A model generated the notes under the pieces. That model was not told where the DNA came from. It did not search any database and saw only the letters and a list, made by a program, of their open reading frames with translations. A DNA stretch of 64,000 nucleotides, from contig CM119263.1 in the NCBI GenBank assembly GCA_051294375.1, positions 26,068,436-26,132,435 on the forward strand. Reading direction: 5' to 3'. Origin of the DNA: Paraspadella gotoi. Taxonomy: Eukaryota; Chaetognatha. Of the stretch, positions 45,582 through 55,300 are shown one piece after another. Each line of letters starts with the position of its first letter. Positions within the stretch are counted from its first letter, which is position 1. The position numbers and the translations under genes are program-made.

Positions 45582-48507
45582 ACTTAATGTTAGAAAGCAA
45601 AATTTATTGATTGTCAAACCGCTGATGAAGGCTCGAACAAGAGTCGAAACATGTCAAAATCTATTATCTAATACAATTCGTTAAAAAACCAAATCATAAT
45701 TGTTAAAATTTTTATCTGGGATTCGAATTCCTTGCAAAAAGTTGATATAAGAAAATATAATTTTTATTTAAAAAATATGTCATTAAGTTGGTCAAAATTT
45801 ATAAAAACTATAATTGTAAGCTAAAAATGATAAAATTAAACAAAAATCATAGTTTTTAACATAATTTGTTAAAATAGATTTTACTTTCTCATCTCAACTT
45901 TTTACAAGAAATTCAAAACCGGTTTTAAAATTTCAAAATTGTTATTTTTTCACTTTAACCTTTTTTTTACTATCTAGGAAAAAATTAAATCACATAATTG
46001 GTGTAAAGTTCATTTATTTAATAAAAAATATACAAAATATGGGCAAAATATTCTTAATATTTGGTATACCTTCCCTCAGCATCGATTTCATCCTGCATTT
46101 GTCTGGGCATACTCTCGTACAGCGAATTGAGTATGACAGTAAAATGTTTTACACGATTCTTTTAAGCCTTGACTTCGATGTTACGCGTATTTCCTTTTTT
46201 TATGTCACCTTTATAAACCAAAAAAAGGTGCGCTGCCTTTGGCATTCCTAAATTTTAAAAAAATTAAAAAAGTAACTAACTCAATTAACTAAAAACAAAT
46301 AATTTAATACCAAAAAAAGTAAAAAAACTAAATATGATTTTTTCCGTCATTTTTTATTTGAGGTAGCAATCTTTTTTTGCCTTTAACTAAAACGAACAAG
46401 TTTTCGAGTAGATATCCTCTACTAAAAATATGATATACTTTTTTCCTAGATGGTATTACTAATTATTAATAAATATAGCTAACAAGCTGTTAATAACATA
46501 TAAAATATATAAATAAACTTACTGAAATATTTTTATGGGTATTTATTTTTATATTATATAAGCTAAATATGAATTTTATAAAACTTTAATAATTTGAGTT
46601 TCTCATACTAAACGATGTTTGCGCCATTTTAATAGCACCATATATGCTTCAAAAATCGCTATTTGCGACAAGGAAGATAAAACTATACAAAAAAATGGTT
46701 ATCATCATCGAATTCTTTAGGCCTTATTACATTAAAATAATAATGAATGGAATTAAATATCTTATATTTTAATATCTTTGAATGCTCTAATATATATGAT
46801 TCAAATTCAAATATTTATCATTTAAAATTTTTTTGAAATATTGAATTTGTTTCAGTAATGATAACCTAATTAATAATAAATAATTAATATATAAGAATCC
46901 GGGAAAAACTAATTTAAAATGGCTAATCAAAGTTATTTTTTGATTTAAAATGTTAATGCAACTTGTTTTACCTTAATCTGACAGGCTACTGCTTCAAAAA
47001 AGGGTACAACTTTGAAATAGTTGGCAAAGTTGATCTGAATGGTTTGAGCTGAGCTTCCTTTCAAAACACAACATTGGTCGGTGCAACTATGTTTGGATTC
47101 ACCATAGTCTCTACGATTATCTCGGACATCAGATTCCGTTAGTTTGCAAAATGTGTCATCAAGTAGTGGTTTAACTGGAAGTATTTGGAAGAATCATTAA
47201 TTAGCACAACACATGAAGGACAATTCTTATTCAATTTAGGTGGGTTTACCACATCCACATCCAGTCTCTCTAACTAGCAAAAAGAAGCATTTCAAAAACT
47301 TTCAACTTGTAAATACTTGATGTATTATATATATGTAGTCGGGCATTGCCTATGTTCACCGCGCCTATAAGCATAAAACCTTCAGTTGTGATCCGGTGGC
47401 TCATTGAGTAAAGCTTTCAGCTCATGACCACTAGGTATCGGGTTCAATCCCAACCCGATACATACCCTGCGGAAAGCGTGAGGTCGGACGTAAACCACCT
47501 TGGGGGCCAAACCTGGTTCCAAGCCCAGGGCCCGTATCATTGTTGCTGAGGGGGTATTAAAGTTATGAATAGTAGTCTTCAGCCTACTTATCGCCTTATC
47601 CACATATATACTGTGTTATATGTTATTTATATACACTTATTTGTAAAAGTTTTAAACTTACAATTACTGCAAGTTGGACCATAGCGATATCCCACACAAT
47701 GGCATTGGTGATAATTGGGAGCTTGAAATGTCCCCTTACATGCAGATTCATTAAAGCAAGGATTTGGACTGCAAGCATCTGAAATGTAAAATCAATTACA
47801 TAGAAAACTTAAAGACCATCAGTCTAAGAGACTTTAAATGCACAAAAGCCTTTTTACCACTGGGAAGCTGACGGTGATATTGAAAGGTGATTAAATTAAA
47901 ATATATTTTGAGAAAAATTTTAAATTATGCAAAAAAAAAAAAAAAAAAAAAACAAAAGAAAAAAATCTTAAAAAAGACCAGCATAAATTTTTAACAGGGT
48001 TTGTGAGTGGTTGATTTTTCTCACTCTACCCTTAGCATATAGCTAGAAAAGAATGAGTCTATGATCCTTGCCAGTAGGATTGCAACTACACACTACAAAA
48101 AATACAGGTAAAAAAAAAATTAAGATAAAAATATAGGATATAATATCTAATTATATAGATTTTCTATCTAAAAAATGATGTTGATTAAAAAAATTCTAAA
48201 TTATATGGAATGATAGAAATTTAAGAAGAAAATGCTATTTGGAATGTTAGAAATTTAAACAAAAATTGCTATTTTGTGTAAAAGTAGGTGCAAAAGAAGA
48301 TCTAGTAGGTGCAGATAAATTTTATTATGTATGTTCCTTTGTTTCTTAAAAAAGAATAAGATATCTAGTAAATAATTTTTAAAACTTAATCAAAAGTGCT
48401 ATCTTATCTTACTGAATGCTCTTTTGTTTGGGGATTGTAAATAAAGCTTAAAATATAAAAAAACTTGAGTTTGTAGAGTCATCGCATGTACTGTTTAATT
48501 ATTGATT

Positions 48508-48558
<51 letters not shown>

Positions 48559-50858
48559 AGGTCAGAGTCTAACAATACAACCGGGATAAATCCCTGGACA
48601 ATTGAAACCTCAGTGTTCAGGAAACCAACTAATACGAATGTAATCATCAAGCCGCATACTGTTCAACTGACGAAGTTTAATATTTCTCCACTCATTATCA
48701 AGGCATATCTTAACTGATCGATATAAATTTTGAACATATAATGTACCGGTGCTTGTAAAATTGTTACCATGTAGGTGGTCAAAAAAGTTTAATAGTTATG
48801 ATAAAAGCATTTTATTTCACTATTTAAAGGAAAACCATACTTTTTAGGATTCAGTCAATTAATATTTTATTGGATCACCATTTGCTTTTAGAGGCTGCGA
48901 AAATATGAAAGGTTAAGTTCCTCCCAAATGTATTTTACAATTTTTTTTGATTTTGTCGATTATCGTAGCATTATACTGCAAAATATTATTTTTCATCCTT
49001 GACCAGACATTTTTTAGGGCGAACCTTCGAGCACCTTGATCCCGTTTTTTCATATTATTTTTGGATGGTTTCAGCTTTATATACAGGAGCTCCATCCTCC
49101 ATGAAAAACGACTGGCAATGATTTTTTTTCTTCTTCCTTTTAGATGGAGGTTTAAAGTTTAAACTTTTTTTGACCACATGTGTATTCTCCCAGAAGACGT
49201 ATATTCAATTAAATTAAATGAAGGATTAAATGTAAATCTTTTGAAAAACAGCTTATTTTTTATCATCCTTGATATAGAACCTTTAAATGAAATGCTACAT
49301 TCAGTATATAAACCTTTTTATCACTATAATTACTGTGGCTTTTTAACCTCAGTGACAACTTCTACAACCCTTCAGTATAAACTATTCATTTATCAACCTT
49401 ATCCCTGGAACCAGGAAAGAGTTGATGCGTGATCAGGAAAAGGATTCTTAAAGCTACTCAAAAAAAAGGCTAAAAACTTACCAATTTCGCATCCGGTCCC
49501 ATCGGTCATGTTATAGGGAGGGTAGAACCCGGCATTGCATGAACATACGCGACTGCCAACTGTGTTCGTGCAATTGGCGTTTGTTGGACACCCTCCATTA
49601 TTGACGAGACACTCGTCCGTGTCAATGCAAACGTAGGTGTTGATGTTGGTCACTTGCCCAGCACTAGTCTCATAACCATCATTACACGAACAAGATAAAA
49701 TGCCATTTCCATCTTGGTAGTTAAAGTTGCACGTAGCATTTGTCGAATCGCACCTGTACCCACCATCTTGGTTAACACAGGTGTAATCTGTGGTGCAACG
49801 GTTGTTGGCTGCATTTTCGCATTCATTGATATCATCACATTTGTCAGCTGTGACATTGTTTACATATCCCGGGGGACAAGTGCATTCAAATTCGCTGACA
49901 TTGGCTGGCTTTAAGCTGCACACACGTCTCGTCGTGATAGAATTGCAAGGATCGAAAGAGCAGGCATCTGGGTAGGTCAGATGGGTCAATTTTTTGTAAG
50001 GTTGGCAAACTTTTGATATTATTCTTTAAAAAAGAATTTTTACAATTTGTTGGCTCGTCTAATACCTATATATAAATCGGGATTGATGAGTCAACTTCTC
50101 CTAGTAATTATTGATAAACAACATAAGAAATAAAATAAATGAAGATTCTTAACATATTAAATCAAAAATAATAATAATAATAATAATAGAATATAACTAA
50201 AAATTTAATAATTTTAAAAAGAAGAGTCTGGTGAATTACTCAGTTCCCACCTCAAAATTTTTCTTAAAACAAAATAATTAGAGGTTCACCATTTGGTGAT
50301 GGCTCGACTATATCTGGATATTGGGATTAAAGAGCTGAAATCCATGAAGGATATAGGTTCCCAAATGATGACCTTGAAAATTATTTTGAACATTTGCGTG
50401 GCTCTTGGTATTTTCCTAGCCAGGTCTTTACCTAGTGACCCTACTCAGTACCACTCGACAGCAATATCCTCTCAGTCAATGACAAGCCAATGACCGGATC
50501 ACATTGGCAACGACCTACCTTTGTCCACCCAGGGGGGGCCAGCTCACTTTGAGCTCTTTCTTTTTTTAAATTTCACTTAACTCTTTACTTATCTATCCCT
50601 CACCACTTATCTCTCCATTTCAATTTTCATTAACTTATTCACATTTGTTATTTCAAATGTTAGATTAATCTTACGTTTTTCCAAATTTATCTATGTTGTA
50701 CATTATCAAATGTAACTATTTCTCTGTCTCTCTCTCTCTCTGTCTTTATCTCTCACACACACACATTTCACTATTTCAATTTAGCTTCTTCTTCTTCCAT
50801 GTCCTTACCTTCACCTGTCTTCACAACTGACCACTCTCCTTTCCTCAATTCTTTGCTG

Positions 50859-50901
<43 letters not shown>

Positions 50902-52345
50902 GCTCTCTCTCTCTCACAAACTCAATGTTTATTAAGAAATTTTGTTCAAAGCCAAACGCTGATGAAGACTCAAAACATAGAGTCGAAACATGTCTGTTAT
51001 TATTATGACAATAAAATCATTGTGATTAAACTTTCATTCGTTGTGTTTTGAGTTATTTGAGATTAAAGACAAAGTCTTGTTACATCAACGGTTTTATTTT
51101 ATGGTACATAAAATAAAATAAAATCGTTGATGTTACAAGACTTCGTCTTTAATCTCAAATGACAATAAAATCGTTGTTTTTGCAAAATAAAAAAAAGTTT
51201 TCCTAATAATTTTAAAAAAGAAGAGTTTGGTGAATTACTCAGTTCCCACCTCAAAATTTTTCTTAAAACAAAATAATTTAGAGGTTCACCACTATATCTG
51301 GATATTGGGATTAAAGAGACAAAATCCATGAAGGATATAGGTTCCCAACTTATGACCTCGGAAATTATTTTGAACATTTATAAAAAATATTAAAAAATAA
51401 ATAATAAATGTATTCAATTTAAAATATAAAAATAACATATTATGGCAACAGCCGGGTTGCCTGTGATGCCCATTGGGATGGGGCATCTCACTGTTGGCTT
51501 TGGGGGCTTCCGACCCTCAGTGACGCCTCCAGTCACTGGCGCGGTTACCCTAGGACGGTCTCGCTTTGCCAACGCAGAGGGAAGTCGTTAGGACTGTGGA
51601 TGGAACACTACGCCTTGGATGGTGAGTTCCCCCTCTGAGCCAATGGATTTGGCTGACGGATGGTGGACGTGAGGCGGTGTGAATATACCACCACAATATA
51701 ATATAAAATATTATCAAATTTATATCTAATATATAAAGACGCCCCTTTCTTTAAAAAGCTTTCCTCGGTATGTATCCCTATCAGAACACACAATTCTACT
51801 CTGTAGTCTTAACCCTCAATAATAACGAATCATAAATAGCCTTAATCCCATAAAAATTTTCCCCTCCACCCCTTTCTCTTCCGACTTTTAGATACTTTGA
51901 ATTTTCAATAAATGACTTCTTAACAAGAATGATGTCTAATATTTCAGTTAGAAAACTAGGGCAGAAAGTAACTTTTAACCTTGTGTTGTATAGATTACTT
52001 TCCAGCTATTTTTGACATTTTAATATAAGAATCAAAAATTAGAATTTACATATCGAGAAACTTTGGCCTTTTATGATTCATATTAGCTGTGTCTCATTAA
52101 AATACGACAAAAAATATGTTCTATGCAAAAGAAAATAAGTTTTCCAAAAAAAATGTTTCTTTCTTTTTTATATTTTTTATATATACACTTTTTTCATTTA
52201 TTCTACATTCCGGTTCTTTTTTATTACTTTTGAGTTAAACCGTTACTATTAAAAATCCCTGCCTTTTCTCAGTCTCATGTCAAATGGTTCGGCGAAATGC
52301 TCTTCGATGGACTTCGATGCCCCCTTGCCATATGACAGAGCAGTG

Positions 52346-52382
<37 letters not shown>

Positions 52383-55300
52383 GGCTGGATCGGGATCGAC
52401 ATAAACGACAACGATAATTTGAACGGACGGAATAATTGGATTAATTGTTGAGGGTTTCGGTTAGGGATAAGGTTAATTTAGGGAATAGATTTTAGGGATT
52501 AGGGTTAGGGTTTAGGGTTGGGATTAGGGATTAGGGTTAAGGATTAGGGTTAAGGATTAGGTTCTTTTTCCCGACGCTACTTTTGCAACAATAAAATTCT
52601 GGCTTGCTGGGTGACTCAGCGAGAAAAAGAATTAAGTCTCCGTCAGGATCGGGATCGACAGAAACGACGACGATAATTTGAACGATGGAGGAAGCAGCAG
52701 CGACGGTGAGAGCGACGACAAAAGGAGTGACGCATAAAACGACGATTGAAGCAGCAAAAGATATGATTATTGTGCGTGTGTTTGAGTCCGCTGCTTCAGG
52801 AGCCGCAGCAAGGGGGCTTCTTTGAAAAAAAGTGCCAATGGTTCTTGCATCATTTCCATTCGTATAGATTCGGGGATGAATCTTAATTCATATTTCAAAA
52901 AAAGAGCGGTATTAAAAATACATTGATGCTGTAGATGCTCCAGAATATTCTTTTTATATCGTAAAGTATCAATAAAAGTTATAAGGCTCTGGCTAACCTT
53001 TCTGTTAGCATTTTTATTTACCTCTGGATGTATTATCAGAACCAAGTCTAAAACAAATAAAAAAAAAAGGAAAATCAAAGAGTTTGTTGAAATAAAGATA
53101 ATACAACATTGTGGCAGCAAGACTTAAAGCTGCCTCACTGCTGCTCCGTCCTCAGCCTCTCTCAATGCTGAGCAGGCTAAATCATCTCATTCCATCCGTG
53201 CGTCCCGGGTTCAATCCCTGGGTATCCGGGTTCTGGCTTAAATGTGACGGTGCCGGTATAAACATGCCAGTGACAGGAGGTGGTCACTGAGGGTCCGCAG
53301 CCCCTACGCCAGTTGGTGAGATACCACGCGCCCGGGTACACAGGCTATCCTCCCGTTGCTATAAGTGGTGAGCCCTACTCTCGAACACGCAACCGCTGCG
53401 CACCGTGCGCCCACGCTTACGTCGCTTAGGGTATGCATATCACGCCTATGCCCTACTTCTCTGGTAACGCTCCAGACTCGCTCGCTCGCTCGCCCGCTCG
53501 CTCTCACTATGGCAATGAGATCAAAACCTTCTCTCAGACATCTCCTCAGGATTGAGGCCCCTGTGGAGAAGTCTGGTGGGGGATCCTGTGGCAGCAAGAC
53601 TTAAAGCTGCCTCACTGCTGTCCGTCCTCAGCCTCGTCTCAATGGCTGAGCAGGCTAAATCATCTCATTCCATCCATGCGTCCCGGGTTCAATCCCTGGG
53701 TATCCCGGTTCTGGCTTAAATGTGACGGTGCCGGTATAAACATGCCAGTGACAGGAGGCGGTCACTGAGGGTCCGCAGCCCCTACGCCAGTTGGTGAGAT
53801 ACCCGCGCCCCGGGTATCACAGGCTATCCTCCCGTTGCCATAACATCACATTATGCAGCAACAACTCAAGCCTGGTTTACTTTATAGGGGATCAATCATT
53901 TTTACTGCTTGCAAAGAACTATTTTTTGCCTTAAACCTGATAAAAAATATCATGTCAGAGATATACTATTAACAATAATGTGAGTAGTCCTCTTGATCAA
54001 AAAGAGGTGAAAACATTTGGAGACAAAAACTCTTTTGGAAGTATTTGTATGCATTAAATAATTTTATGCTATTGAGAAATAATATTTTTTTTCAGTCCTA
54101 GGGAGGTCATATTATATATTAAAACCTATTTACTGGCCAAAAAATATATTTGGTAATGAAATTAACCGACTTTTCCAACATTTTTTTTTCCATCATGGTC
54201 TATGTAAATGAAAAAAAAAATGAGTTTTACAATATCGCTTTTTTCTATTTAGTAATATCCTTATAAATTCATAAAATTTCAAATTTTTATTTTTCATTTT
54301 TAAGAAAAGATTGAGATTATTTAGTAAATATTTTATATGATATTTTAATGTTAAAGCCGCGAAAAGTGAATAAAACATTTTGTCATACAATTTTGTCACA
54401 CAATTGCTCAAGATGAATCTGATGATATTTCAGATGCCCATTTCAAATTATAGATAAAGGCTAAGCTCAATATTTAGCTTAAAATGTTTGTAAGTCGGGA
54501 GATTAGATATATTTTTCATAACTTACCAACTTCGCAATCATTTCCACTAAAACCCTTTTCGCATGCACATGCTGGTGTTGTTCCAAATATTCCATTTTCT
54601 TGAATAGTGCAATTACCCCTTCCACTGCAAGTTTTATTACAAACTGGTTGTCAAGGAGAGAATATTAGTTGTAAAATTGTTACAGTTTTTTATGCTGAAA
54701 CCTTAGGCTATATCCAAAGTGAAGAAACTGCATATATATATAATTATATATATATATATAAACTCTATATACTCACCCACATTTAAGTCAAAAGTCGCAT
54801 GAGCTCTTTTCAGAAATTCACAATGGAAATAGACACTGTAGCAGGGATTAAACACAATAGCCACGTTATTATCGAATGTCCTAATTGAGTTTGGGGCTGG
54901 GTTGTAAACTTGAAATACCGCAGTGAAGGTGATCGAAACATTGTCTTGAACCGTCTGTAACATAGGAGGAAGAAAAGAGTCATACCTTTCTGGAGGTCAA
55001 AGACTGGCTCTTCCGAGCTCCTACGTACATAGCAATAATATAATTATAATAATGGTTCTCAGATGTTTGTAAAAAAATAAGAACGTTGAGAAATAAAAAT
55101 CTGCTTAGTCCGTACAGTTGAGATCCATACAGGAATCGTAGTCCCTCATACTAGCATTGTTCACTATTTTGTCGCCAACTTAGGTAAGGCCGACTGGCGG
55201 GACGAGGGTGGAGAAAATATTGCCATAGCAAGTTTTTACATTTTACCCTTTTTATTACAGTATACTTAATTACTTATTAGTATTACTTATATTTTCTCTT

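Larger units (their letters stand above)
44545..46800. repeat. Long inverted repeat arms around Tc1 relic and foldback
   Basis: 44545-44890 and 46455-46800 are diverged inverted copies (TTAGAGCGTT/CATTCAAAGA, AAAATATAAGATAT, GATGATAACCATTTTTTTGT, TTATTAATAATTA). A single arm recurs at 1725-2140 inside TIR element 1. This suggests Tc1-like elements nested in each other. Confidence 0.55.

Noticed and set aside
53304-53604. Overlapping plus and minus ORFs around 53.3-53.6 kb
   Set aside because: They span the spacer between two SINE copies; CG-rich simple repeats keep frames open by chance.
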